DNA of 33,719 nt. Source: Deltaproteobacteria bacterium. Lineage in GTDB: Bacteria > Lernaellota > Lernaellaia > JACKCT01. The notes below the pieces were generated by a model that saw only the letters and a program-made list of their open reading frames with translations, ran no database searches and was not told the DNA's origin. Position numbers and translations under genes: made by a program. Of the stretch, positions 16,369 through 24,173 are shown piece after piece; the first letter of the stretch is position 1; every line of letters starts with the position of its first letter. The stretch lies in NCBI GenBank assembly GCA_020845895.1, contig JADLEX010000099.1:1-33719 (forward strand), given 5' to 3'.

Positions 16369-16913
16369 ACTTCGACAAGCCGCCGGTCTTTCACGCGACC
16401 ACGATCATCGCCGTGCGCAAGGACGGCAAGATCGCGATCGCGGGCGACGGGCAGGTGACGCTGGGCGAACAGGTCGTCAAGCACGGCGCACGCAAGATCC
16501 GCCGCCTCTATAAGGACCAGGTGCTCGTGGGGTTCGCGGGCGCGGTCTCCGACGCGTTCAATCTCTACGAGAAGCTCGAGGGCAAACTCGAACAGTATTC
16601 GGGCAACCTCAAGCGCGCGGCGGTGGAACTGGCCAAGGACTGGCGCAAGGACAAATTCCTGCGCCAGCTCAACGCGCTGCTCATCGCCGCGGACGCCGAG
16701 TCGACGTTCATCATCTCGGGCACGGGCGAGATCATCGAGCCCGACGACGACATCGCGGCGATCGGCTCGGGCGGGGCGTACGCGCTGGCGGCGGCGCGGG
16801 CGCTGGTCGCGAACACCTCGCTCTCCGCGCGCGAAATCGCGGCCAAATCGATGCGCATCGCGGGCGAGATCTGCATCTTCACCAACACGAACATCGTCGA
16901 GGACGAGTTGTGA
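16365..16913 (+). CDS. hslV: HslV (ClpQ), peptidase subunit of the HslVU protease
   Basis: This 182-residue protein is the threonine protease partner of HslU. A short propeptide ([11 protein letters not shown]) should be removed to expose Thr12 of [10 protein letters not shown] as the catalytic N-terminus. [20 protein letters not shown] and [10 protein letters not shown] are family marks, as is [15 protein letters not shown]. It forms a double hexameric ring in the cytoplasm. The ATG overlaps the xerC stop by four bases, with AAGGGA upstream. A 90-base gap with a palindrome precedes hslU. Confidence 0.96.
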   Translation: MNFDKPPVFHATTIIAVRKDGKIAIAGDGQVTLGEQVVKHGARKIRRLYKDQVLVGFAGAVSDAFNLYEKLEGKLEQYSGNLKRAAVELAKDWRKDKFLRQLNALLIAADAESTFIISGTGEIIEPDDDIAAIGSGGAYALAAARALVANTSLSAREIAAKSMRIAGEICIFTNTNIVEDEL

Positions 16914-16921
16914 GCGGCGAG

Positions 16922-16980
16922 CCCTCACCCCCGTCCCCTCTCCCGGCGTGCGGGCGAGGGGCGCCGGAAAAACGCCGGCG
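16922..16980. repeat. C-rich palindromic element within the hslV-hslU gap
   Basis: A C-rich lead (CCCTCACCCCCGT) is followed by arms CCCCTCTCCCG / CGGGCGAGGGG (one mismatch) around GCGTG at 16935-16961. A second short hairpin, CGCCGG / CCGGCG, is at 16962-16980. It resembles the dispersed CCCTCACCCC...CCCCTCTCCC repeats seen in many GC-rich genomes. It sits inside an operon, so it may slow or attenuate transcription into hslU, or protect hslV mRNA. Confidence 0.6.
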
Positions 16981-17003
16981 ACGATCCACATCAGGATGAA
17001 CCG

Positions 17004-18446
17004 ATGACCCACGTGAAAGACCCCAAGCCCCCCGCGGGGGAAGAGACCTGGCAGGACGAGTTCGACCTCGCGTCGCAGCTCACGCCCCGGCAGGTGGTCG
17101 AGGAACTCGACAAATACATCGTCGGCCAACTCGACGCGAAGAAGGCCGTCGCGGTCGCGCTGCGCAATCGCTGGCGCCGCCGCCAGGTGGCCGAGGACCT
17201 GCGCGACGAGATCGCGCCGAAAAACATCATCATGATGGGCCCGACGGGCGTGGGCAAAACCGAGATCGCCCGGCGACTGGCGCGGCTCGCGGGCGCGCCG
17301 TTTCTCAAGATCGAGGCGAGCAAGTTCACCGAGGTCGGTTACGTGGGTCGCGACGTCGAGTCGATGATCCGCGACCTGACGGAAATCTCCGTGAACATGG
17401 TGAAGGAGGAGGAGCGGGACCTCGTCATCGAAAAGGCCGAGGCCATCGCCGAGGACAAAGTGCTCGACCTGTTGTTGCCGCCGCCGCCCAAGCCCGCGCC
17501 GCGCACCGAGGGCGACGGCGAGCCGGTGCTCGTCACCGACGATCCCGAGACGCAGGCGGAGAGCTACAAGCGCACCCGCGAGAAGTTCCGCGTCTGGCTG
17601 CGCGAGGGAAAATTCGATCAGACCGAGGTCGAGATCAAGGTGCCCGACCGCTCGTCGATGCCCATGATCGAGGTCTTCTCCGGCGGCATGGAAGACATGG
17701 AGATCAACCTCAAGGACATGTTCGGCAACATGTTCCCGAAGAAGACCAAGAAGAAAAAGGTTTTCGTGCCCGAGGCCCTGGACATCCTCGAGGACGAGGA
17801 GGCCGACAAGCTGATCGACATGGAGGACGTGGTGGACCTCGCGCTCGACCGCGTCGAGCAGGCGGGCATCGTCTTCCTCGACGAGATCGACAAGATCGGC
17901 GCGGGCGACAAGGGCCACGGGCCGGACGTCTCGCGCGAGGGCGTGCAGCGCGACCTGCTGCCGATCGTCGAGGGCTCCAACGTCTCGACGAAATACGGCA
18001 TGGTGCGCACCGACCACATCCTGTTCATCGCGGCGGGCGCGTTCAACGTCAGCAAGCCCTCCGATCTCATCCCCGAGTTGCAGGGGCGCTTCCCCATCCG
18101 CGTCGAACTCCAGAGCCTGACCAAGGACGACTTCGTCCGCATCCTGACCGAGCCGCGCAACGCCCTCGTCAAGCAGTATCAGGCGATGATGGAGACCGAG
18201 GAACTCGAACTCGTGTTCCCGGCCGCGGGCATCGAGGAGATCGCGCGCATCGCCTTCGACGTGAACGGCAAGATGGAGAACATCGGCGCGCGCCGCCTGC
18301 ACACCATCATGGAGCGCGTGCTGGAGGAAATCTCCTTCGACGCCCCCGAGTTGAAAGCCAAGCGCATCGTCATCGACGCGGCGTTCGTGAAGCAGCGCCT
18401 CGAAGACATCGTCAGGGATCAGGATCTGTCGAAGTACATTCTGTAG
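17004..18446 (+). CDS. hslU: HslU (ClpY), ATPase subunit of the HslVU protease
   Basis: This 480-residue AAA+ unfoldase is somewhat longer than the E. coli protein (443), with extra length in the I domain. Residues 26-60 hold [16 protein letters not shown]. Walker A is GPTGVGKT (79-86), then [13 protein letters not shown]. The acidic I domain spans about 110-270. Walker B is [11 protein letters not shown], followed by [19 protein letters not shown] and the sensor/finger region [11 protein letters not shown]. The C-terminus (DLSKYIL) fits the tail that docks into HslV and opens its gate. AGGA seven bases upstream supports the ATG at 17004. A strong terminator follows. Confidence 0.96.
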   Translation: MTHVKDPKPPAGEETWQDEFDLASQLTPRQVVEELDKYIVGQLDAKKAVAVALRNRWRRRQVAEDLRDEIAPKNIIMMGPTGVGKTEIARRLARLAGAPFLKIEASKFTEVGYVGRDVESMIRDLTEISVNMVKEEERDLVIEKAEAIAEDKVLDLLLPPPPKPAPRTEGDGEPVLVTDDPETQAESYKRTREKFRVWLREGKFDQTEVEIKVPDRSSMPMIEVFSGGMEDMEINLKDMFGNMFPKKTKKKKVFVPEALDILEDEEADKLIDMEDVVDLALDRVEQAGIVFLDEIDKIGAGDKGHGPDVSREGVQRDLLPIVEGSNVSTKYGMVRTDHILFIAAGAFNVSKPSDLIPELQGRFPIRVELQSLTKDDFVRILTEPRNALVKQYQAMMETEELELVFPAAGIEEIARIAFDVNGKMENIGARRLHTIMERVLEEISFDAPELKAKRIVIDAAFVKQRLEDIVRDQDLSKYIL

Positions 18447-18475
18447 CGCCCCTTGCCCCTCGCGGCAAAGCGGCC

Positions 18476-18511
18476 AAAATGACCCGGCGTGAAGGCGCGC
18501 GGGTCATTTTT
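18476..18511 (+). terminator. Rho-independent terminator of the xerC-hslVU operon
   Basis: Perfect 11-base arms AAAATGACCCG (18476-18486) and CGGGTCATTTT (18500-18510) enclose a 13-base loop, followed by a T. It lies 30 bases after the hslU stop. Confidence 0.85.
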
Positions 18512-18526
18512 CATTCGGGGGCGATC

Positions 18527-19345
18527 ATGTCGGGTCGTGGCGTCGGGGCGGCTTGGTGGGCGGCGGCGATGTGCGTCGTGTTGCTGGGGACAGGTGCGGC
18601 ATTCGCGGGCGATCCCATCGCCGTGCCGCAAATCGCGGATTCGGAAAGCGGCACGCAGCGGATCGAATTCATCGGCTCGGGCGAACTGCTCTACAACATG
18701 AGCTGGACGATGACGCGCGCCGACGAGGGCGGGCGCAAATCGTGGCGCTATCACCTCGACGGCGACAACGGCAAGACCGGCGCGGCGCGCATCACGTGGG
18801 TCGAGGACGCCGTCTACGACCTGCTGCCCGAGGGCCTGCGCACGCGGTGGTGGAAGAAGGTGTCGTCGGGCGCGGAGCAGGAGACGTGGGAACTGCGTTT
18901 CGACTGGGCCGCCAAATCCGCGGCGTACAAATACGAGGACCGCGCGAGCGGCAAGACCGAAAACACCACCGTGAAATTCGGCGACAACACGTATCCCCTC
19001 GACGCGATGAACTTCCTGCTGCGCGGGCTGCCGTTCGAAAAAGGCCCCGGCACGTCGCTCACCGGTTCGTTCGTCATGACCGACGGCACGCTGCTGTCGG
19101 GCTCGATGGTGCTGATCGGCGAGGAGAAGGTCGAGACGCCCATCGGCACGTTCAATGCTTACAAGGTACAACTCAAGCCCAAGGGCCTCGTCGGCGCGGT
19201 CGCGCCCGACATGTTCATGTGGTTCGCGAAAGCCGCGCCGCACGCGTGGCTGCGTTATGACGGCCGCGACGACGGTCTGACCAGCCCGCGCACCCGGAAC
19301 GTGCTGACGAAGTACGAGCCGCGCGCGACGCTTGGCGGAAAGTAG
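18527..19345 (+). CDS. Periplasmic DUF3108-like protein
   Basis: This is 272 residues from the ATG at 18527, with GGGGG six bases upstream. Residues 8-27 form a signal peptide with an AFA|GD cleavage site. The mature part is strand-rich. It shows the layout of the DUF3108 family of exported beta proteins: GELLYNMSWTMTRADEGG early and VETPIGTFNAYKVQLKP late, followed by WFAKAAPHAWLRYDG. These proteins are thought to be periplasmic or outer-membrane associated, and no activity is established. An upstream in-frame ATG at 18479 lies in the terminator stem and is rejected as start. Confidence 0.75.
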   Translation: MSGRGVGAAWWAAAMCVVLLGTGAAFAGDPIAVPQIADSESGTQRIEFIGSGELLYNMSWTMTRADEGGRKSWRYHLDGDNGKTGAARITWVEDAVYDLLPEGLRTRWWKKVSSGAEQETWELRFDWAAKSAAYKYEDRASGKTENTTVKFGDNTYPLDAMNFLLRGLPFEKGPGTSLTGSFVMTDGTLLSGSMVLIGEEKVETPIGTFNAYKVQLKPKGLVGAVAPDMFMWFAKAAPHAWLRYDGRDDGLTSPRTRNVLTKYEPRATLGGK

Positions 19346-19384
19346 CCCTCGTCGAATCGCCCGCGCGAATTCGCGGCACGCCGC

Positions 19385-19413
19385 TGGACCGCGCCGAGCC
19401 GCGCCGCTATCGT
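19385..19413 (+). promoter_or_regulatory. Possible promoter giving a leaderless GT-C mRNA
   Basis: TGGACC (19385-19390), a 17-base spacer and TATCGT (19408-19413), each matching four of six consensus positions. The ATG at 19421 is seven bases past the -10 box, and no ribosome-binding site is visible. Confidence 0.4.
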
Positions 19414-19420
19414 CCGAGTG

Positions 19421-20974
19421 ATGTCCGAGGATCGTCCATCCCCCATGTCGCCGTGGCCCGTGGCCGCGTTGCACATCGCGCTCATGGTCGCGCTCGCCGC
19501 GTTTTTGCGTGGGGCGTTTTTCGCGGGAGCGGTGCTGCCCGACGACATGGTGTATGTCAGCCAGATCGATCAGATCCGTCAGGGCGGCTGGCCGGAGATT
19601 TCGGCGGCGAACCTGTGGGCCGCGCGCCCGTTGCTGCTCCTCATCATGCGCGCGTCGCTCGCGGTCTTCGGCTGGAACGACGTAGGGCTCGTCGCGCCGT
19701 TTTTCGCCGCGTCGATTGCGCTTGTCGCGGGCGCGTATCTCGTCGCGGCGAAATTCGCGGGCCGCAACGCGGGGCTCCTGGCCGCGCTCGCGCTCGCCGT
19801 GTGTCCGCTCGATCTCGTGTATTCGACGACCGTGGCGAACGACATCCTCGCGTCGGCCTTCGCGTGGGGCGGCGCGGCGATCGCGGTGTTCGTGATTCCA
19901 TTCCGATGTGGCCCGGCCGCCCCCGGCCGGGATGCCTCCCAACTCGCGCTCCCCGTTTTGGGCTTCGCCGGTTTCGTGACGGGCTGCGCGGCGGCGGTGA
20001 AACTCACGGGCATGATCGCGGGGCCGATCGCGGTCATCGCCGTGTGGCTCGCGACCGGGCGCGACGAGCGCGGCAAGACTCTTGCGCCTACGGCTGCGTT
20101 TCTCGCCGGATGGCTCGTCGCGCAGATCGCCCTCGCCGCGTTTATCGGCGCACACACGGGCGACCCCTTCGCGCACTTCGCCGCCGAGCGCGACTACTAT
20201 CTGCGTTCCGACTGGATGATCCACGACGCGAACCCGATCCGTCTCCTCGCCGCGTATCCCGGATGGATGTCGGGCCTCGTGCCCGAGCGCTATGGCTCCG
20301 TAACGCTCTGGCCGTTCGGCGCGTGGTGGTGGATGTTCGCCCTCGCGGCGGTCGTCGCGTGGCGGCGCGAGTCGCGCGCGGTCCGCGCGGCGATTGTCGC
20401 GACGCTGCTCGTGCTCGCCGTTCTCGAATTCGCCCCGTTGCGTCTGTGGCCGTACGTGCCGATCCACCGCCTGCCGCGGGTGTTGCACCTCGCGCTGGCG
20501 CCCGCTGCCGTCGCGATCGGCGCGGCGTTCGCGGCGATCCCATCGGCCCGGCGCGGATTCCTCGTCCTCGCGCTCATGGTCACCTCGCTGATCCCCGGCG
20601 CGCTTTCGGCGCGCGTGACGTCCGACATCGGTCGCGACAAACGCATCGCGGCGGAATATGTGCAATCGAACCGTCCCGCGCGCGTCGTGACCGATGTCGA
20701 GATGGCGCAGTATCTGGAGTTTCGCGCGGACATGTCGCCCACGTATTCCATCGACGCGCAGCAGGCCGCGCCGACTTTCTTGCCGCCGGGATCGCTCGTC
20801 ATTTACGGTGGGTCTCGACGGCTGGAATACACGGTGGACGACGCGCCGGCGTGGCGCGAAGCCGCCGCGAAACGCGGCTGCCGAATCGTGGCGACATCGA
20901 CCGCGTCACCCAACCCGTGGCGCGCTGATGGACTCGTCGTCTGCGAAGTGCCTGTTATTATTGATAAATTCTAG
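19421..20974 (+). CDS. GT-C / PMT-like membrane glycosyltransferase
   Basis: This is 517 residues with about ten hydrophobic spans. The first loop contains PDDMVYVSQIDQI, which matches the acidic catalytic loop of GT39-like enzymes that use polyprenyl-phosphate sugars. Middle regions (WAARPLLLLIMRASL, AVKLTGMIAGP) are typical of this group. The soluble C-terminus (about 395-517) is less hydrophobic. Between two spans, codons for CGPAAPGRD come from a palindromic repeat that also occurs between genes at 11706-11727, so the repeat has been absorbed in frame. The ATG at 19421 has a candidate promoter so close that a leaderless mRNA is predicted. The acceptor is unknown. Confidence 0.8.
   Translation: MSEDRPSPMSPWPVAALHIALMVALAAFLRGAFFAGAVLPDDMVYVSQIDQIRQGGWPEISAANLWAARPLLLLIMRASLAVFGWNDVGLVAPFFAASIALVAGAYLVAAKFAGRNAGLLAALALAVCPLDLVYSTTVANDILASAFAWGGAAIAVFVIPFRCGPAAPGRDASQLALPVLGFAGFVTGCAAAVKLTGMIAGPIAVIAVWLATGRDERGKTLAPTAAFLAGWLVAQIALAAFIGAHTGDPFAHFAAERDYYLRSDWMIHDANPIRLLAAYPGWMSGLVPERYGSVTLWPFGAWWWMFALAAVVAWRRESRAVRAAIVATLLVLAVLEFAPLRLWPYVPIHRLPRVLHLALAPAAVAIGAAFAAIPSARRGFLVLALMVTSLIPGALSARVTSDIGRDKRIAAEYVQSNRPARVVTDVEMAQYLEFRADMSPTYSIDAQQAAPTFLPPGSLVIYGGSRRLEYTVDDAPAWREAAAKRGCRIVATSTASPNPWRADGLVVCEVPVIIDKF
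19902..19931. repeat. Palindromic (REP-like) element inside a coding sequence
   Basis: Leader CCGATGTGG is followed by arms CCCGGCCG / CGGCCGGG around CCCC (19912-19931). It matches the intergenic copy at 11696-11727 in leader, loop and inner stem. The outer stem bases differ on both sides in a compensating way. Confidence 0.7.
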
Positions 20975-21103
20975 TTGTGTGATGATTCGGAAGTAACCGC
21001 CGGAACATGATGATTCTCACGGTTTAACGCAACGCGTCATGCGATGATGCATCGATTCCCCGCGCGCCGCCCGTCCCGGGCGACGGCGTCATGAAAGGAA
21101 CGA
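20975..21103. promoter_or_regulatory. AT-richer leader region of mgsA
   Basis: These 129 bases are clearly richer in A and T than the surroundings and should hold the mgsA promoter, but no convincing -35/-10 pair was fixed. A small hairpin (CGCCCG / CGGGCG, 21068-21082) lies just before the AAAGGA ribosome-binding site. Confidence 0.4.
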
Positions 21104-21562
21104 ATGATGAAACCGTCCACGAATCCCAAGCGCGTCGCCCTCGTCGCGCACGACCATAAGAAACGCGACATGGTGGAATGGGCCCGCTACAACAAGGACC
21201 TGCTCGCCAACCACACGCTCTGCGCCACCGGCACGACGGGCGCGATGATCGAACAGGAACTCGGTCTGCCGGTTGAGAAACTCAAGAGCGGTCCGCTCGG
21301 CGGCGACCTTCAGCTCGGCGCGATGATCTCGGAAAACCGGCTCGATATGCTGATCTTTTTTTGGGACCCGCTGGAGCCGCAGCCGCACGACGTGGAAGTG
21401 AAGGCGCTGCTGCGCATCTGCGTGGTCTACAACGTCCCGGTCGCGTGCAATCGGGCGACAGCCGATTTCGTGATCTCGTCGGAGCTGATGGGACGCACCT
21501 ACGAGCGCATGATTCCGGTGTACGACGGCGACCGCGCGCGACCGCTGCCCGCCGAGCATTGA
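21104..21562 (+). CDS. mgsA: Methylglyoxal synthase
   Basis: This 152-residue protein has the same length as E. coli MgsA. It converts dihydroxyacetone phosphate to methylglyoxal and phosphate, a bypass of lower glycolysis when phosphate is short. Motifs include ALVAHDHKK (11-19), CATGTTG (39-45), KSGPLGGDLQLGAMI (61-75), with the phosphate loop and catalytic-type Asp, FFWDPLEPQPHDVEVKALLR (85-104) and PVACNRATADFVISS. An ATG-ATG pair at 21104/21107 follows AAAGGA; either may be used. It is convergent with the MoaD remnant and its stop lies 12 bases from that remnant's last conserved residues. Confidence 0.95.
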   Translation: MMKPSTNPKRVALVAHDHKKRDMVEWARYNKDLLANHTLCATGTTGAMIEQELGLPVEKLKSGPLGGDLQLGAMISENRLDMLIFFWDPLEPQPHDVEVKALLRICVVYNVPVACNRATADFVISSELMGRTYERMIPVYDGDRARPLPAEH

Positions 21563-21574
21563 CTCCGACGCCTT

Positions 21575-21796
21575 GCCCCCGCTGACGGCGGGAAGGATCG
21601 AGATCGTTTCGCCCGCGACGGGCGTGTCGAGTCCGGCGAGGAAGCGGATGTTTTCCTCGCCGACGAAGACGCTCACGTGCGGGCGCACCGCGCCCTGGTT
21701 GTCGGCGATCCGGTCGCGAAGGCCCGGGTACGCGCGCCATAAGGCGGCGAGCGCCTCGCGCACGGTGGCGGCCTGCGTTTCAACGCGTGCTTCGAT
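21575..21796 (-). pseudogene. MoaD/ThiS-family small sulfur carrier remnant
   Basis: The minus-strand frame encodes ARIEARVETQAATVREAL, then YPGLRDRIADNQGAVRPHV, FVGEENIRFLAGLDTPVAGE and TISILPAVSGG. This is the body and the C-terminal Gly-Gly of a MoaD/ThiS ubiquitin-like carrier. The first 15-20 residues (the usual MVTVRIP start and first turn) are missing; in their place the DNA reads as BNR/sialidase-like sequence in another frame. There is no stop after the Gly-Gly; the frame runs on into antisense mgsA. A carrier needs a free C-terminal Gly-Gly, so the gene is probably dead. Confidence 0.65.
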
Positions 21797-21998
21797 ACGC
21801 GCCGCCCGAGGAGATTGCGACCAGCATCTCCGCCGCGTCCGTGGGATGCGGAACGATCGTGCGCAGGGAGAGCCCGCCGCCGCCGGGCATCCACCGCGGG
21901 CGGTGGGGATGGTCATCGACACCTTACACGAGGGACCACGTCGCGCCGCCGAGAGTTTCGCGCTCATCGATCCCTCCGGGCAGGTGTTTCGAGACGAT
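21780..21998 (-). pseudogene. Fragment of a BNR/sialidase-like (WD40/YVTN-type) protein
   Basis: One minus-strand frame encodes GGATWSLV, a TAA stop at 21924-21926 in the place of an expected codon, then DDHPHRPRWMPGGGGLSL, RTIVPHPTDAAEMLVAISSG and GAYRS, ending at a stop at 21780-21782. This is the repeat region of a BNR-type beta-propeller protein. Such proteins are often annotated exo-alpha-sialidase and, as I recall, can lie just upstream of a MoaD-type gene. Both ends are missing, and its 3' side is joined directly to the MoaD remnant. The family call is from memory of its pattern. Confidence 0.55.
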
Positions 21999-22081
21999 TC
22001 ACGATTTCGCGTTGCGGGAAACGGATGTAGCACGACGCCGTCGCATCGCGCCACGAAATTGCGCCCGCGCGGTGGTGGATC

Positions 22082-22315
22082 TCACATCGTGACGGCGAGA
22101 AAGCGCTTGGGTCTCGCGGCGGCGGAGATGTCGCGGATGTCTTCGAGGGTGAAGGTCGGTGCGTCCTGCGGCGGCTTCAGCCAGATCGCGTCGATGACGA
22201 TGCAGTCGCTCACCACATCGCCATGTGCGAGGGTCACATCGACGACGCGGTAGCCGCCGGCGCCGACGGGGATGGCGCTCGCCCGCGCGCTCCACTTTTC
22301 GTCAAGGGTAAGCAT
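22082..22315 (-). CDS. Unrecognised 77-residue protein
   Basis: It starts at an ATG at 22315 inside the last 14 bases of the upstream gene. The sequence (MLTLDEKWSARASAIPVGAG, then YRVVDVTLAHGDVVSDCIVI) alternates polar and hydrophobic residues like a small beta domain and ends RFLAVTM. There is a weak GGA upstream. The overlap suggests co-expression with the 240-residue gene. Function is unknown. It may be a small partner protein or the surviving part of a longer gene, since the adjacent downstream DNA is decayed. Confidence 0.5.
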   Translation of the reverse strand: MLTLDEKWSARASAIPVGAGGYRVVDVTLAHGDVVSDCIVIDAIWLKPPQDAPTFTLEDIRDISAAARPKRFLAVTM

Positions 22316-23024
22316 GTTCCGACCAGTTTCTGCCGTCGTCGGAGGTGTAAAACCCCTGGACCGAGGGATAACCCACGCCGAACGGGAGAAGGATTTCCAC
22401 CCCGCCTCCACGTTGTCCGAAGCGGCGCGGCGCGACGCCCGTTCGACCGAGAACAGGCGACGAAATCTCGATCCGGAACAGGTGCGTGCGCGGAATCGCG
22501 CCCGGCAGGGCGTAGCGTTCCGCGATATCCTGTCCGTCCAGGGATTTCATCGTGCGAATCGCATCCTCCCATGTCGTCACATAGGTTCCCGGCAACACCT
22601 GCCCGTCGGGCGTGAGCCGGGGATCATGACGAAACGCGGTGAATCGTCCATATACCCCCGCGGGAATCCACGCAAAGGGGGCGTCCACGGATCGGTCGAT
22701 CAACAACTCCCGGTCATGATCGCTTTCGTCGTCCGACCAACCCCTGCTCTCGATATCGGCGCGCCCCGTTTCATCGTCGATCGGCGCCAATTCGCGCGGC
22801 TCTCCCCAAGGTCGACATTCGGGATCGGCGTCGAGTTCCAGAATCCAGCGAGATGTGGCGTGGGCTTCGCGTTTTCGAAGCCAGATCAGAGGGGCGAAAA
22901 CGTCGTGTCCGTAGAGGACGCCGGTGAGCGGGCCTTGTGGAAACTGAACACGCACGACATGGTATGCCATGCCGTGTTCCGGCGCGTCGAAAAAACGCGC
23001 GGTCATGGTTTTCTCGATCCGCAA
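22302..23024 (-). CDS. Unrecognised 240-residue protein
   Basis: The start is taken as TTG at 23024 because GGAGG lies five bases upstream and a good promoter lies just beyond. An ATG at 23006 would be 23 bases from that site. The protein is soluble and mixed in composition, with no signal peptide and many Trp and Asp (WILELDADPECRPWGEP, GWSDDESDHDRELLIDRS, FYTSDDGRNWSEHAYP). The SDDGRNW ending resembles a BNR Asp-box (SxDxGxxW), but only one copy is present. It is less GC-rich than its neighbours, as is its upstream region, which may mean recent acquisition. No function can be given. Confidence 0.6.
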   Translation of the reverse strand: MRIEKTMTARFFDAPEHGMAYHVVRVQFPQGPLTGVLYGHDVFAPLIWLRKREAHATSRWILELDADPECRPWGEPRELAPIDDETGRADIESRGWSDDESDHDRELLIDRSVDAPFAWIPAGVYGRFTAFRHDPRLTPDGQVLPGTYVTTWEDAIRTMKSLDGQDIAERYALPGAIPRTHLFRIEISSPVLGRTGVAPRRFGQRGGGVEILLPFGVGYPSVQGFYTSDDGRNWSEHAYP

Positions 23025-23047
23025 AATTTCCTCCCGCGTATACCGCC

Positions 23048-23075
23048 ATTAAAACACAGGCGACGTTTTGGTCAA
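23048..23075 (-). promoter_or_regulatory. Promoter of the 240/77-residue gene pair
   Basis: On the minus strand, TTGACC (23075-23070), a 16-base spacer and TTTAAT (23053-23048): five of six matches in each box. RNA should start near 23041, leaving a leader of about 17 bases with GGAGG. Confidence 0.65.
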
Positions 23076-23302
23076 GGAACATAATATCGATTCCAAAAAA
23101 AGAAATATGGGGACGCCGTCACAGGACAGTAACGTCGCAACATTCGATTATTCCAAACGATTTTTCCCGTCACCGTACGTTACATCGAGCATGACGGATT
23201 TTTCTTCAAAAAATTCGCTCGGCCGGCGAAGCGCGGGAACCGGATCGCGGCGCGCGTTTCCAACGCGATCGAGGTCGCACACGTCGGCGCGGTCGGGCGC
23301 AA
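23076..23302. other. Divergent intergenic region, AT-rich on its left half
   Basis: No gene with a start signal was found here. Bases 23080-23210 are unusually A/T-rich with several A and T runs, unlike the rest of the window. The right half returns to high GC. It separates the promoters of the 240-residue gene and the TonB-type gene. Confidence 0.5.
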
Positions 23303-23330
23303 TTGACATCGAGGGCCGACATTCTAAGGT
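23303..23330 (+). promoter_or_regulatory. Promoter of the TonB-type gene
   Basis: A perfect TTGACA (23303-23308), a 16-base spacer and TAAGGT (23325-23330). It leaves a leader of about 36 bases before the ATG at 23373. Confidence 0.5.
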
Positions 23331-23372
23331 GTCGCGCGCAGTTTGCGCGACAGGGTCGAAAGGGATCGTGCG

Positions 23373-24149
23373 ATGGCTTCGCACGATCGGTGCAAAGAAC
23401 ACGGAGTGCCTTGCCCGGCCATGTATTGGGAATACGAACCGCCCAAACGGCGGTACATCTTTCAGATCACGATCGCCGTTTCCATCGGCTTTCACGTGCT
23501 CGTGTGGGCGGGCTTGACGCACCTGGGCACGCGCCCGGCGAGCGATTCGTATCTCGTTCAGCTCGTGGTCGCCCGCGGGATGATGCGCGCGACACCGCCA
23601 CCGCCCCCCCCGCCGCCGGCCACGCCCACGCCGCCCCCGACGCCGAAGCCGACTCCCGCGCCCACTCCGGTCGCACCGCCGCCGAATCAGGAAACCAAGC
23701 CGCCCGACGCCGAGCCGCCCAAACCGGTTTTCGGCGTCACCGAGGATTCCGTCGTCGAGGATTCGAGTTTCGCGGTGCGCGTCGGCAATACGCTGATGCA
23801 GGCGCAGGAAAAGGATTTCACCGACCCCTCGAAGGTGAAGCCCTATGCGCCGCAGCCCGTGAAACAACAGGCGATCAAGGCGAACGCCCCGCCGAAACTG
23901 CGCTCCAAGGTCGACCCGGAATACCCCGCCCTGGCGCGCAAGGCCGGACGCGAGGGGCGCGTCGTGCTGCGTGTGCTGATCGGTGCGGACGGCCACGTGA
24001 AGTCCGTGACCGTGGTACGCGCCGAGCCGCCGGATTTCGGGTTCGAGCAGGCAGCCGTCGAGGCGGTGCAGCAGTGGGTCTATTCGCCGCCCACGGAGGG
24101 CGTCGATACCTGGTTCTTCCAGCCGGTGCGTTTTTCGCTGGAGGAGTGA
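23373..24149 (+). CDS. TonB-family energy transducer
   Basis: This is 258 residues from the ATG at 23373, with AAAGGG upstream. A 28-residue cytoplasmic N-terminus with three Cys-containing positions precedes a membrane anchor (29-51, with the His41 seen in this family's SxxxH-like segment, VSIGFH). Residues 74-117 are Pro-rich, with an eight-Pro run, to span the periplasm. Residues 175-257 form the TonB C-terminal domain: VDPEYPALARKAGREGRVVL, then GHVKSVTVV and AVQQWVYSPP. It would pass proton-motive energy from ExbB/ExbD to outer-membrane receptors. No exbB, exbD or receptor gene is in the window. ATG 23421 is an alternative start. Confidence 0.88.
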   Translation: MASHDRCKEHGVPCPAMYWEYEPPKRRYIFQITIAVSIGFHVLVWAGLTHLGTRPASDSYLVQLVVARGMMRATPPPPPPPPATPTPPPTPKPTPAPTPVAPPPNQETKPPDAEPPKPVFGVTEDSVVEDSSFAVRVGNTLMQAQEKDFTDPSKVKPYAPQPVKQQAIKANAPPKLRSKVDPEYPALARKAGREGRVVLRVLIGADGHVKSVTVVRAEPPDFGFEQAAVEAVQQWVYSPPTEGVDTWFFQPVRFSLEE

Positions 24150-24173
24150 CGTCGCGCCACCCTTCGTCGCCGC

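Noticed and set aside
16278-18302. A 674-codon frame antisense to hslV and hslU
   Set aside because: It mirrors two unmistakable genes and has no domain or start signal.
18419-20665. A 748-codon frame antisense to the DUF3108-like and GT-C genes
   Set aside because: It is a shadow frame with charged low-complexity content and starts within the GT-C gene.
21089-22054. Minus-strand 321-codon frame taken as an intact MoaD gene
   Set aside because: Only the middle section resembles MoaD; both ends are unrelated sequence, one of them antisense to mgsA.
22302-23024. The 240-residue protein as a sialidase N-terminus continuing into the remnant at 21998
   Set aside because: It ends at its own stop, is followed by another overlapping gene, and has only one Asp-box-like motif; frames do not join.
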